Shown in pieces: positions 10,157 to 19,385 of a stretch of 64,000 bases of DNA. The notes beneath the pieces were generated by a model. That model saw only the letters and a list, made by a program, of their open reading frames with translations, was not told where the DNA came from and searched no databases. The first letter of the stretch is position 1. Every line of letters starts with the position of its first letter. The DNA comes from Mycolicibacillus koreensis (GTDB lineage Bacteria > Actinomycetota > Actinomycetes > Mycobacteriales > Mycobacteriaceae), in NCBI RefSeq assembly GCF_002104795.1, contig NZ_NCXO01000001.1:62001-126000 (forward strand), in the 5' to 3' direction. Made by a program: the position numbers and the translations under genes.

Positions 10157-11302
10157 ATGGCAGGTCTGGTGGTCCTGGCGATCCTGGTCGGGTTCGCGAT
10201 CATCGTGGTGGCCAAGTCGGTGGCGTTGATCCCGCAGGCCGAGGCCGCGGTGATCGAACGACTCGGCCGCTACAGCCGCACCATCAGCGGGCAGCTGACC
10301 CTGCTGGTGCCGTTCATCGACCGCATCCGTGCGCGGGTCGACCTGCGTGAGCGGGTGGTGTCGTTTCCGCCGCAACCGGTGATCACCGAAGACAACCTGA
10401 CGCTGGCGATCGACACCGTCGTCTACTTTCAGGTCACCAACCCGCAGGCGGCGGTCTATGAGATCAGCAACTACATCGTCGGGGTGGAGCAGTTGACCAC
10501 CACCACCCTGCGCAACGTGGTGGGCGGGATGACGCTGGAGGAGACGTTCACCTCCCGCGACCAGATCAACCGGCAGCTGCGCGGCGTCCTCGACGAGGCC
10601 ACCGGCCGGTGGGGGCTGCGGGTGGCGCGGGTGGAGTTGCGCAGCATCGACCCGCCGCCGTCCATCCAGGCGTCGATGGAGAAGCAGATGAAGGCCGATC
10701 GGGAGAAGCGGGCGATGATCTTGACCGCCGAGGGTCAGCGTGAGTCGGCGATCAAACAGGCCGAGGGTCAAAAGCAGTCCCAGATCCTGCAGGCCGAGGG
10801 CGCCAAGCAAGCCGCGATCCTCTCCGCGGAGGCCGACCGACAATCCCGGATGCTGCGCGCACAGGGCGAGCGGGCCGCGGCCTACCTGCAGGCACAGGGG
10901 GAGGCCAAGGCGATCGAGAAGACGTTCGCGGCGATCAAAGCGGGCCGGCCCACCCCGGAGATGCTGGCCTACCAGTATCTGCAGGTGCTGCCGGAGATGG
11001 CCAAGGGCGAAGCCAACAAGATGTGGGTGATCCCCAGCGACTTCGGCAGTGCCCTGCAGGGTTTCACCAAGCTGCTCGGCGCCCCCGGCGAGGACGGGGT
11101 GTTCCGCTACGAGCCGTCGCCGGTCGACGAGGACCTGCCCAAACCGGAAGACGATTCCGAGGAGGTCGCCGACTGGTTCCATACCCGCACCGACCCGGCG
11201 ATCGCCCAGGCGGTCGCCAAGGCCGAGGCCGACGCCCGCACCCCGGTGGAGGGCAGCGTGCCCGGACCGCACCAACTGTCGGCGCCGCCCGAGACGCAAT
11301 AG
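10157..11302 (+). CDS. SPFH/band-7 membrane scaffold protein (Rv1488-like)
   Basis: A 381-residue stomatin/paraslipin-type protein. An N-terminal hydrophobic anchor (residues 2-20) leads into the SPFH domain (about 20-185). Then comes a long coiled coil with repeated AEGQ/AEGA units (about 180-265), which usually drives oligomerisation, and an acidic, Pro-rich C-terminal tail. The family forms large membrane rings. The ATG at 10157 has AGAAGGAG seven bases upstream. It is paired with the NfeD gene as one operon. Confidence 0.93.
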   Translation: MAGLVVLAILVGFAIIVVAKSVALIPQAEAAVIERLGRYSRTISGQLTLLVPFIDRIRARVDLRERVVSFPPQPVITEDNLTLAIDTVVYFQVTNPQAAVYEISNYIVGVEQLTTTTLRNVVGGMTLEETFTSRDQINRQLRGVLDEATGRWGLRVARVELRSIDPPPSIQASMEKQMKADREKRAMILTAEGQRESAIKQAEGQKQSQILQAEGAKQAAILSAEADRQSRMLRAQGERAAAYLQAQGEAKAIEKTFAAIKAGRPTPEMLAYQYLQVLPEMAKGEANKMWVIPSDFGSALQGFTKLLGAPGEDGVFRYEPSPVDEDLPKPEDDSEEVADWFHTRTDPAIAQAVAKAEADARTPVEGSVPGPHQLSAPPETQ

Positions 11303-11312
11303 GCTTGACCGC
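11300..11312 (+). promoter_or_regulatory. Leaderless -10 element for the DoxX-like gene
   Basis: TAGGCT at 11300-11305 ends seven bases before the ATG. Its TAG is also the stop codon of the SPFH gene, so the promoter is embedded in the end of the upstream gene. Confidence 0.5.
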
Positions 11313-11672
11313 ATGAGTGTGCTCACCTCCCCGAAGACGTACCGAGGGCTCGCGGCGTTGCAGGCGGCCGACGCGGTGGCCTGCGCGATCCCGGTGCCCT
11401 ACATCGCTCAGGCTCTCGACACGGTGCAGGTGCCCGCCGACGTGCGCCCGGTGTTGCCCGCGGTGAAAGTCGCCGCCGCCGTCGGCTTGGCGTCGGGGCC
11501 GCGGTTTCCGCTGCTGGCGCGGTTGACCACCGCGGCGTTGACGCTGTACTTCGTGCTCGCGGTCGCCGCCCACGTGCGGGTCAAAGACCGGGTCGTGAAC
11601 ACCGTGCCGGCGGTGACGATGCTGATCACCTTCGCCGCGATGGCCGCGGCCGCCTGGCGGCGCCCCCGCTGA
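11313..11672 (+). CDS. DoxX-like small membrane protein
   Basis: A 119-residue protein with about four hydrophobic segments, resembling the DoxX-like membrane family in size and layout. It matches the position of Rv1489 in M. tuberculosis. The start ATG lies ten bases after the SPFH stop and directly behind a -10-like element. It ends eight bases from the stop of the convergent C-S lyase gene. Its role is not known; membership of DoxX is inferred from form, not from a diagnostic motif. Confidence 0.75.
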   Translation: MSVLTSPKTYRGLAALQAADAVACAIPVPYIAQALDTVQVPADVRPVLPAVKVAAAVGLASGPRFPLLARLTTAALTLYFVLAVAAHVRVKDRVVNTVPAVTMLITFAAMAAAAWRRPR

Positions 11673-11679
11673 GCAGAGG

Positions 11680-12867
11680 TTAGCGTGCGGTCAGCGCGGT
11701 GACGATCGCGTCGAGCGCGTCGGAAAGGATCGCGGCGGTGGTGGCGAAGTTGAGCCGCGCGCAGCCGCTGCCCGCCCCGAACGGGATCCCCGGATTCAGC
11801 GCCACCCGGGCGTGCCGAAGCAGATAGTCGGCCGGTTCCTCGGGCAGATCCAGCGCACGCAGATCCAGCCACGACAGGTAGGTGCCCTCCGGGCGGGTCA
11901 CCTGCAGGCCCGGGACCCGCGCCGGCAGCGTGTCGGCCACCCGGTCGCGGTTGGTGCGCAGATACCCCAGCGCCGCGTCCAACCACGGCGCGCCGTCGCG
12001 GTAGGCGGCGAGGTTGGCGGCGATCCCCACCGTCGAGGCCCCCATCCAGTTCAGCCAGTTGACCTGCCGCCAGATCGCCGCGTCGGCGGGGTTGGACAGG
12101 ATCAGCTGGGCGCATTTGAGGCCCGGCAGGTTCCACGCCTTGGAGGCCGACATCACCGTCACCACGGTCTCGGCGGCGGCCGGCGACACCGACGCCGCCG
12201 GCACGTGGCGACCGTCGTAGACCAGCGGGGCGTGAATCTCGTCGGCGATGACCCGCGCGCCGTGGGCGGCGGCGAGGTCGACCACCGCGCGCAATTCCGC
12301 GGCGGTGAACACCGTGCCCAGCGGGTTGAACGGATTGCACAGGATGATCGAGCCCGCCCCGGCGGCGAACGCCGCGGCGACCGCATCGAGATCCAGGCCG
12401 TAGCGCCCGGCGGCGTCGGGCACCATCGGCACCTCGACGCGGCTGCGCCCGGCCACCTGCAGCACGTCGAAGAACGGCATGTAGGCCGGGACCGGCAACA
12501 CCACCGGGCTCTGCGGGCGGGTCAAAAACCCGATCGCCAGCTCCACCCCTTTGAGCACGTCGGCGACGACGGCCACCCACTCCGGATTGACCGTCCAGCC
12601 GTAGCGGTCGGCGCACCAGTCGGCGGTGGCGGTCGGCAGCGCGTCGTGGCCGAAGCGCGGGTAACCGAATTCCTCGCGGTCCACCGCGGCTCGGATCGCC
12701 GCGTGGACAGCCGGCGCGGTCGGATAGTCCATCTCGGCCACCCACAACGCCAACACGTCGGGGTCGAACCGGTTCCACTTGACGGTGTTGCGCGCGCGTA
12801 GCCGCGCCGGGGTCAGCGCGTCAAATGAGTAGTCGGGCAACCGATCACCGGGGTCGGAGAATCCCAT
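11680..12867 (-). CDS. PLP-dependent C-S lyase / aminotransferase (MalY/PatB family)
   Basis: A 395-residue fold-type I PLP enzyme related to cystathionine beta-lyase MalY/PatB and to M. tuberculosis Rv2294. The PLP lysine is Lys243 in SASKAWNLPG, with the cofactor aspartate in IADEIHAPL (Asp209) and the substrate asparagine in CNPFNPLG. The ATG at 12867 is chosen because the homologous N-terminus begins there and a -10 element lies seven bases upstream. It is the last of three minus-strand genes (mmpL, GjpA-like, this one), with a 41-base gap. The likely reaction is beta-elimination of cystathionine or cysteine conjugates; the true substrate is uncertain. Confidence 0.9.
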   Translation of the reverse strand: MGFSDPGDRLPDYSFDALTPARLRARNTVKWNRFDPDVLALWVAEMDYPTAPAVHAAIRAAVDREEFGYPRFGHDALPTATADWCADRYGWTVNPEWVAVVADVLKGVELAIGFLTRPQSPVVLPVPAYMPFFDVLQVAGRSRVEVPMVPDAAGRYGLDLDAVAAAFAAGAGSIILCNPFNPLGTVFTAAELRAVVDLAAAHGARVIADEIHAPLVYDGRHVPAASVSPAAAETVVTVMSASKAWNLPGLKCAQLILSNPADAAIWRQVNWLNWMGASTVGIAANLAAYRDGAPWLDAALGYLRTNRDRVADTLPARVPGLQVTRPEGTYLSWLDLRALDLPEEPADYLLRHARVALNPGIPFGAGSGCARLNFATTAAILSDALDAIVTALTAR

Positions 12868-12880
12868 GTGCTCGACCCTA
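12868..12880 (-). promoter_or_regulatory. Leaderless -10 element for the C-S lyase gene
   Basis: Read on the minus strand, TAGGGT (12880 to 12875) ends seven bases before the ATG at 12867, so the gene can be transcribed on its own from a leaderless start. Confidence 0.55.
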
Positions 12881-12908
12881 CCGGCGGCGGTGTGCCAACC
12901 GCCGGTGG

Positions 12909-13673
12909 CTACAGCGGCAGGCCGTGGGTGACGTGACGCAGCACCTGGCTCAGCGCCCCCACCCGCGGAAAGTGCTTGCGCAGACCCGGGGTTTTGCTGG
13001 AGTGCCCGCCGAAACCGATATGCAGGGAAGTGGCGTCGAAGTCCTCCGGCAGCATGCCCGCGTTGGTGAACATCCGGGCCAGCGGCGCCAGGTTGAGGTC
13101 CGCACCGTTGCGGTAGCCGCCGAGCAGGTTGGTCGGCAGGTGGGCCAGATCCCAGGCGGCGGCGGTCGGATCGGGATTCGGTCCGCTGAGGTCGCCGACG
13201 ACCGCGGCCGCGGTGTTGCCCAACGCCACCAGCGGGCTGATGTAGGCCCCCCACCGGCCGCCGGCGACGATGTTGCTCAACGGGGAGAGCAGCAGGTCCA
13301 AGGCGGTGGTGATGACGTAGCGCCGGTCGTCGCTGTATCCGGCGGGCAGCACCTGCGGCACCACGATCTGCACCAGGCTGTGCAGCCCGTCGGTGCTGCC
13401 GCTGGGCAGGACCGGTTTGCGCAATCCGCTGACCGCGGCGATCCCGGTTTTCGCCCCCGGGTTGCGCAACACGTCGCGCCACCGATCGAGCAGGTCGTTA
13501 TCGGCGGTCAGCGCCACCGCGGGTTCGGCGGCGGCGGTGTCGTCGGCGGCGGGGGCGGCGAGGCTGTCGACGCCGGTGCTGGCCATCCGGCCGGCGAGCA
13601 GCACGGTCAGCGTCACCGCCGCCAGGAGCGCCACCGCATTGGTCAGCCATCGGCGGAGCAGCGGGTGATCCAT
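12909..13673 (-). CDS. GjpA-like secreted/outer-membrane protein
   Basis: A 254-residue protein with an N-terminal hydrophobic signal-anchor (about residues 10-28). The body carries the pattern of the mycobacterial and Gordonia GjpA family: a LLSPLSN...GALG-type hydrophobic stretch near 125-155, then LPTNLLGGYRNGADLNLAPL and LHIGFGG segments. GjpA proteins have been described as outer-membrane porins; assignment here rests on remembered pattern and is probable, not certain. It starts 42 bases after the mmpL stop, so it is probably co-transcribed with that transporter and may be its envelope partner. Confidence 0.6.
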   Translation of the reverse strand: MDHPLLRRWLTNAVALLAAVTLTVLLAGRMASTGVDSLAAPAADDTAAAEPAVALTADNDLLDRWRDVLRNPGAKTGIAAVSGLRKPVLPSGSTDGLHSLVQIVVPQVLPAGYSDDRRYVITTALDLLLSPLSNIVAGGRWGAYISPLVALGNTAAAVVGDLSGPNPDPTAAAWDLAHLPTNLLGGYRNGADLNLAPLARMFTNAGMLPEDFDATSLHIGFGGHSSKTPGLRKHFPRVGALSQVLRHVTHGLPL

Positions 13674-13715
13674 TACCGTCAGGTCTTTCGGGCTGTCTGG
13701 AGGGGGAGGCCGGGC

Positions 13716-16700
13716 CTATGGTAGCGCACCGCTGCGGGTCGGGCGGGACCGTGACGGCCACCAGCTGGCCCGCCCGAGCAGAGCCGCGATCGCCGGGACG
13801 GTCAGTGTGCGCACCAGGAACGTGTCCAGCAGCAGCCCCACCCCGATGACGAACCCGGTCTGCACCAAGGTGGTGAGGCTGGCGGCGAGCATCCCGAACA
13901 TCGAGGCCGCGAAGATCACCCCGGCGGCGGTGATGACCCCACCGGTCGCCGCGACGGTGCGCAGCACCCCGGTGCGCACCCCGCGGCCGGACTCCTCGCG
14001 CAGCCGGGCGAACAGCAGCAGGTTGTAGTCGGCGCCGATGGCGACCAGGATGATGAACGCCAGGCCCGGCAGCGCCCAGTACAGCGGTTGACCCAGCAGG
14101 TACTGGAAGACCAGCACCCCGATGCCCAGCGCCGCCAGGTAGGACAGCACCACCGAGGCCACCAGGTACAGCGGTGCCACGATCGCACGCAGCAGCAGGC
14201 TGAGGATCACCAACACCACCGCGATGGTCACCATGATGATGAACCGCAGATCGTGGGTGTAGTAGTCGCGGATGTCGCGCAGGGTGACCGATCCGCGGTT
14301 CATCGACACCTCGGCGTCGGCGAGCGTGGTGTTCGGTTGGGCGTCGCGGGCGGTGGCCAGGATCGTGTCGACCTGGTCCATCGCGGCGGTGCTGAACGGG
14401 TTGAGGCCGGTCTGCACCGCGTAGCGCACCGTGTGGCCGTCGGGGGAGACGTAGAACTGGGCGGCCTGCTGAAAATCCTGCTCGGCCAGGTACTGCGCGG
14501 GGATGTAGAACCCGGACATCGACGGTGCGGAGGCCTCGCTCTTGATGCCCTGCAGGAATTCCGAGACGTCGGCGAGGTCCAGGCCCATCGCGGTCACCTG
14601 GTCGACGAGCATGCGCACCCCGGCGGCCACCTGCCGGCTGGCGGTGGCCAGCAGGTCGGTGCTGGTGCGGATCGCCTCGAGGTCGTCGTCGGTGCCCTCC
14701 TCGGTGGCGTCCTCGGTGGCCAACCCGGTGTTCTCCAGGGTGTCGCCGGTGTCGTCGAGGGTCTCGCGCAGGTTGTCCACCGCCGATTCCAGTCGCTGGC
14801 CCTCGGGGGTGTCGCGCAGGCGGCGGCCCGCGTCGGTGGCATTGTCCAACCGGCCCTCGTCGCGGGCGGTCACCAGCCGCGCCAGCCAGCCCCGCACCCG
14901 CGCGCAGGACGGCTCGTCGGAGCAGACGGTGCTGGTGTTGAGCCCGTCGAGCACCGAGTCCATCCACAGGAAGTCCTGCGGGGTCCCGTCGAGGTTCTGC
15001 TGGACGGTCTCCCCGGCGGCTCGCATCAACGTCAGCAGCATGACCACGTCGTCGGATTCGGCGGCCGCGGCGTCGGTGGCGTCGGCGGCGTTGTCCACCC
15101 CGTGCTCCAGCGCGGTGCCGGCCTTCTGCCACGTGCCGCGCAGATAGGCCAACGCCTCGATCAGGTCCCGCACCGCCGGGATGGTCTCGTCGGCCTGGGC
15201 GGTCAAGGTGGCCAGCGCGTCGGCGATCAGATCCGCGGCGGTGGCCAGTTGGTCCAGATCCTCGGCGTGGTCGTTGATGGTGGTGGCGGCCTCGTGCAGG
15301 TTGTCACCGACCGCCCCGGCCTGAAACGACAGCCGGGCCTGTTCGAGGGGCTTGCCGGTCGGTCGGGTGATGCCGCGCACGGCCTCGACGTCGGGCAGCT
15401 GGCTGACCCGGCGGGCGAGCTGTTCGAGATCCGACAGCGCCCGCGGGGTGCGCAGATCGCGCGGCGAGGAGATCAAGATGAACTCGGGGGTGATGCTGTT
15501 GGCCGGGAAGTGACGGTCGATGACGTCGGTGCCGTGCACGCTCGGCGCCGACGACGGCAGCGCGGTGCGGTTGTCGTAGTTGTAGTCCACCATCGTCGCC
15601 AGCCCGGCCAGGGCCACCAGCACCGCCAGGCTCGCGGCCAGGTATCGGCCGGGGTGGCGCACGATGCGGGCCCCGGAGCGGCGCCACAGGCCGCCGGTGA
15701 CCGCGGTGCGCGGCGCGACCCACCCGCGCCGTCCCATCACCACCAGCAGGGCCGGCAAAAACGTCACCGCCGCCGCGAAACACACCGTGACCGCGATCGC
15801 CAACGCCACGCCGGTGGCCGACACCACCGCCAGGCGGGTGAACCCCATCGCGAAGAAGGTGATCGCCACCGTCGCCGCCGACGCGGCGATCACCTTGCCG
15901 ATTCCGCCCAGTGCGCGCCGCACGGCCACGTCGGGGCTGTGGCTGGCGCGGCGGAAGTCGTGGAACCGGCTGATGAGGAACACCGCGTAGTCGGTGCCGG
16001 CCCCGGCGACCAGCGCCGTCACCAGTGCGACGGTGTGGGCGGTGATGCTCAGCCCCCGCAGACCGAACCCGGCGATCACGGCTTGGGCGGTCATCAGCGC
16101 GACCCCGATCGTCGCCAGCGGCACCAGGATGGTGACCGGGTTGCGGTAGATCACCAGCAGGATCACCAGCAGCATCACCGCCATCGCCACCTCGATGCGG
16201 CGCTGGTCGAGGGCGCCCAGAACGCCGACGTCGCGCACGGTTGCCGCCGGGCCGGTGACGGCGACCCGCAGCGCCGAGTCCTCGACGGTGGTCTCCGCGA
16301 TGCGGGTCACCCGGGTGGTCGCGGTGTAGGAGCGCGGCGAGCCCAGCTCGCCGACCAGTTCCACCGGCACCAGCCACGCCTTGCCGTCGGTGCTGCTCAA
16401 CGCCGGCCGCAGGGCTGGGGTGGACAGAAAATCGCGGACCTGCACCACATCGGTGATGTCGTCGGCGAGCCGGTCGACCAACCGGTGATACACCTGCTCG
16501 TCGTCGGCGGTGAGCCCGTCGCGGTTGGTGAGCACCAGCACCAGCGTGTTCCCGGTCGCCGACTCGTCGAATGCGTCGTTCATCTGGTCCGCGGACACCG
16601 AACTGGGGGCGTCGGCGGGCAGCAGGGCGGCCGGATCCTTACGGGCCAGCTCCGACAGCGACGGAAACGCCGCCGGCAGTGCGGCCGCCAGCACGATCCA

Positions 16701-16802
16701 GCCGGCGATCACCAGCCACGGCCAACGGGTTACCAGCGTGCCCAGCCGCGTGAAAACGTCGAGCCGGTGACGCCTCGCATGTGAGCTGCGACGTTTCGAC
16801 AT
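13716..16802 (-). CDS. MmpL/RND-family transporter
   Basis: A 1028-residue inner-membrane RND transporter of the mycobacterial MmpL family, which use proton flow to export envelope lipids or siderophores. There are two transmembrane halves, each with a large periplasmic loop; the second loop (about 440-790) is rich in coiled coil. The paired Asp-Tyr residues that carry protons in MmpL3 are seen as Asp271-Tyr272 and about Asp925-Tyr926. The ATG at 16802 has GGAG immediately before it and TAGCCT eight bases upstream, so the start may be near-leaderless. The substrate is unknown; no polyketide or lipid synthesis cluster lies beside it. Confidence 0.93.
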   Translation of the reverse strand: MSKRRSSHARRHRLDVFTRLGTLVTRWPWLVIAGWIVLAAALPAAFPSLSELARKDPAALLPADAPSSVSADQMNDAFDESATGNTLVLVLTNRDGLTADDEQVYHRLVDRLADDITDVVQVRDFLSTPALRPALSSTDGKAWLVPVELVGELGSPRSYTATTRVTRIAETTVEDSALRVAVTGPAATVRDVGVLGALDQRRIEVAMAVMLLVILLVIYRNPVTILVPLATIGVALMTAQAVIAGFGLRGLSITAHTVALVTALVAGAGTDYAVFLISRFHDFRRASHSPDVAVRRALGGIGKVIAASAATVAITFFAMGFTRLAVVSATGVALAIAVTVCFAAAVTFLPALLVVMGRRGWVAPRTAVTGGLWRRSGARIVRHPGRYLAASLAVLVALAGLATMVDYNYDNRTALPSSAPSVHGTDVIDRHFPANSITPEFILISSPRDLRTPRALSDLEQLARRVSQLPDVEAVRGITRPTGKPLEQARLSFQAGAVGDNLHEAATTINDHAEDLDQLATAADLIADALATLTAQADETIPAVRDLIEALAYLRGTWQKAGTALEHGVDNAADATDAAAAESDDVVMLLTLMRAAGETVQQNLDGTPQDFLWMDSVLDGLNTSTVCSDEPSCARVRGWLARLVTARDEGRLDNATDAGRRLRDTPEGQRLESAVDNLRETLDDTGDTLENTGLATEDATEEGTDDDLEAIRTSTDLLATASRQVAAGVRMLVDQVTAMGLDLADVSEFLQGIKSEASAPSMSGFYIPAQYLAEQDFQQAAQFYVSPDGHTVRYAVQTGLNPFSTAAMDQVDTILATARDAQPNTTLADAEVSMNRGSVTLRDIRDYYTHDLRFIIMVTIAVVLVILSLLLRAIVAPLYLVASVVLSYLAALGIGVLVFQYLLGQPLYWALPGLAFIILVAIGADYNLLLFARLREESGRGVRTGVLRTVAATGGVITAAGVIFAASMFGMLAASLTTLVQTGFVIGVGLLLDTFLVRTLTVPAIAALLGRASWWPSRSRPTRSGALP

Positions 16803-16911
16803 CTCCGGTCAGGCTAGCCGGTGACGCCCGTACCTCGGAGGGACGCGGAGAAAGTGCGCGGCGCCCCGCGGCGGTCGTGACAAAATCAGTCCGATCGGAC
16901 GGGAGTGATAC

Positions 16912-18753
16912 ATGCAGTTGCTGGTGCGGCTGGCCGCAGCGGTCATGCCGTGGGTCACGGGCGTCTTCTATCGGTTGTTCTGGCCGTTGACCACCGCCCG
17001 GATGTGGGCGCTGATGGCGGTGCTGACCGTGCTGGCCGGGCTGGGGATGCTGTTCCCGGTGGCCCGCGACGGTGTCATCGCCGGGTTCGTCAGCCCCACG
17101 TTGGATCTCGACAGCGAGATCACCGACTACGACGCCGACTACCGGGTGGATGCTGACGGTACCCTGACCGCCACCGAGACCCTCACCGTCCGGCTGCCGG
17201 CCGGCCGCCACGGCATTTTCCGGTACTTCCCGGTCGGTCACCCCGCCGATCCGCACGTCCGCTCGGTGCCCACCGTGACCGAGGTCAGCCAGGACGGCCA
17301 CCCCGCCGCGGTGCACTACTCGTGGAGCGACGACGGCCGCAGCTACATCGCCCAGATCGGTGACCGGCATTCCGTGCTGGCCCCCGGCAGCTACACCTAC
17401 ACAATCCGTTACCGGCTCACCTCGACGCTGATCGCCCCGCAGCCCGGCCACCTGCCCACCGAGCAGGGGCACAACCCCACCGCGCCGACGGCGACCTTTT
17501 TCCACAACGTGGTGGGGTATTGGCCGATGCGAACCCGCTCCGCGCACGTGCGGGTGAGCCTGCCCGGCCCGGCCGGGCTGGTCGGGTGCGCCGACGGGGC
17601 TTTCGGGTCCTGCACCGTCGACGGGGCCGGTACCGACCAGGTGAGCGTGAGCGCGGACAACCTGTTGAGCTACACCCCGCTGACCCTGCGGGTGGATTTG
17701 GCGGTGCCGCTGCCCGCCCAGAGCCAGCTGCCGTGGACGGAGCGTTACGACACGGTGCTGGGCCGGTCGCTGCCGCTGGTGGCGCTGGTGGCAGTGCTGG
17801 CGATGGCGGCGGCGGGCGGCGGCTACCTGTGGATGCGCCGCTCGCGCGAACCCGCGCCGGGGTTCCCGGTGCTCTACGCCCCGCCCCGCGGGCTGGGGCC
17901 CGCGCACTGCGCCTACCTGGTGGACGAAAGCGTCGGTGAGCACGCCCTGATCGCCACCCTGCTGTATCTGGCCGAGCGCCGGCTGGTGCGGCTGCAAGCC
18001 GTGGATGGGCAGCGCTGGGTGGTCACCGGGCTGGCCGACCCGGCCCGCTGGGCGCAGATCGACCCGGTCAGCCGGCAACTCGGCGAGCGGCTGGGCGTCA
18101 CCGCCGTGGGCAATTCGCTGTTCGTCGACGGCGGGCCCGACGTCGCGGCTACGGTGTCGCGCGCCCGCGAGGCAATAGCCACCGACTGCCAGCAGTGGGC
18201 GCGTGAGCAGGGCATCGTCGCTCCCGCCGCGGGGGAGCGGGTCGGCCGGTTCGCGGTGATCGGCGCAGTGATCGTGGCGGTCATCGTGTTCGCCGGACTC
18301 GTGGGCCCGACCATGTGGGGTCTTCCGCCGGCCGCGTTCGCCATCGGCGGGATCGGGTTGCTGGCCACCGGAGTGGGGACCCGTCGCACCGACGCGGGCC
18401 GGGCGTGGTGGTCGCAGGCCGCCGGGTTCCGACGGCTTCTGGCCACCCCGTCGGCGGAGCGCCGGTTCGACTTCGCCGCCCGGACCGACCTGTACCTGGC
18501 CTACATCCCGTACGCGGTGGCGTTCGGGGTCGCCGACGCCTGGGCGGCGAAGTACCGGATGGCCACCGGGTGGGAGCCGCCGATCCCGCTGTGGTATCCG
18601 TTTGTGTGCGACGGCCCCCGATTCTTCGCAGCCAGCCTCGATAGTTTCAGTGCCACGGTCTCGTCGTCGCTGCGCAGTTACGGTCAGGCCACCTCCGCCG
18701 GCGCCGGTATGAGCTGGGGACGAGGCGGCGGGGGCGGCGGCGGCACCTGGTAA
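16912..18753 (+). CDS. DUF2207 membrane protein
   Basis: A 613-residue protein with an N-terminal membrane segment (about 30-50), an extracytoplasmic beta-rich DUF2207 domain (about 60-270), a membrane helix near 285-305, a pair of membrane helices near 445-485, and a C-terminus ending in a run of glycines (GGGGGGGTW). DUF2207 proteins are regularly encoded beside LemA proteins, as here, 51 bases downstream. The function of the pair is unknown. The gene is divergent from mmpL, with a 109-base gap. Confidence 0.85.
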   Translation: MQLLVRLAAAVMPWVTGVFYRLFWPLTTARMWALMAVLTVLAGLGMLFPVARDGVIAGFVSPTLDLDSEITDYDADYRVDADGTLTATETLTVRLPAGRHGIFRYFPVGHPADPHVRSVPTVTEVSQDGHPAAVHYSWSDDGRSYIAQIGDRHSVLAPGSYTYTIRYRLTSTLIAPQPGHLPTEQGHNPTAPTATFFHNVVGYWPMRTRSAHVRVSLPGPAGLVGCADGAFGSCTVDGAGTDQVSVSADNLLSYTPLTLRVDLAVPLPAQSQLPWTERYDTVLGRSLPLVALVAVLAMAAAGGGYLWMRRSREPAPGFPVLYAPPRGLGPAHCAYLVDESVGEHALIATLLYLAERRLVRLQAVDGQRWVVTGLADPARWAQIDPVSRQLGERLGVTAVGNSLFVDGGPDVAATVSRAREAIATDCQQWAREQGIVAPAAGERVGRFAVIGAVIVAVIVFAGLVGPTMWGLPPAAFAIGGIGLLATGVGTRRTDAGRAWWSQAAGFRRLLATPSAERRFDFAARTDLYLAYIPYAVAFGVADAWAAKYRMATGWEPPIPLWYPFVCDGPRFFAASLDSFSATVSSSLRSYGQATSAGAGMSWGRGGGGGGGTW

Positions 18754-18804
18754 ACCCGCCCGCCGGTTCACCGGTGCGGCGCCACAGTGAAGGAGACAAC
18801 GACG

Positions 18805-19374
18805 ATGTCCGCAACGATCGTGCTGATCGTGATCCTGGTGATCGTGATCGGGCTGGTCGGGTTCGGTGTCAGCGCGTTCAACGCGCTGCGCCAACTTGAC
18901 GTGAAAGCGCAGGAGGCACTCGGCGGTATCGATGTGCAGTTGACCCGCCGCGCCGACCTCATCCCCAACCTGGTCAACACCGTCAAGGGCTACGCCACCC
19001 ATGAGCGCGGGGTGTTCGAAGAGGTCACCGCGGCACGGGCCGGCGCAGCGCAGGCGGCCCACGGCGGCTCCGTCGAGCAGAAAGCCCAGGCGCAGGCCCG
19101 GTTGGACCGAGCGGTGTTCAACGTGCTCGCCGTCGCCGAGAACTACCCGGATCTGAAGGCCTCCACCAATTTCCTGCAATTGCAGGATCAGCTCACCGAC
19201 ACCGAGAACCAGTTGGCGTTCGCCCGTCAGTACTACAACGACGCGGTCGCCACGCTCAACCAGCGCGTCGTCACCATCCCCTGGATGTTCTTCGCCGGCG
19301 TCGCCGGCGTGGCCCAACGGGCGTTCTACCAGGCGCCGGAAGGCCAACAGGCCCCGCCGCAGGTGCAGTTCTGA
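18805..19374 (+). CDS. lemA: LemA-family protein
   Basis: A 189-residue protein with one N-terminal membrane helix (about 3-25) and a helical-bundle body with the family's conserved RRADLIPNLVNTVKGYA segment and the AENYPDLKAS region. The start is ATG 18805, because GAAGGAG lies ten bases upstream; an in-frame GTG at 18787 overlaps that ribosome-binding site and is rejected. Paired with the DUF2207 gene. Confidence 0.93.
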   Translation: MSATIVLIVILVIVIGLVGFGVSAFNALRQLDVKAQEALGGIDVQLTRRADLIPNLVNTVKGYATHERGVFEEVTAARAGAAQAAHGGSVEQKAQAQARLDRAVFNVLAVAENYPDLKASTNFLQLQDQLTDTENQLAFARQYYNDAVATLNQRVVTIPWMFFAGVAGVAQRAFYQAPEGQQAPPQVQF

Positions 19375-19385
19375 GCGGTCGGGGA

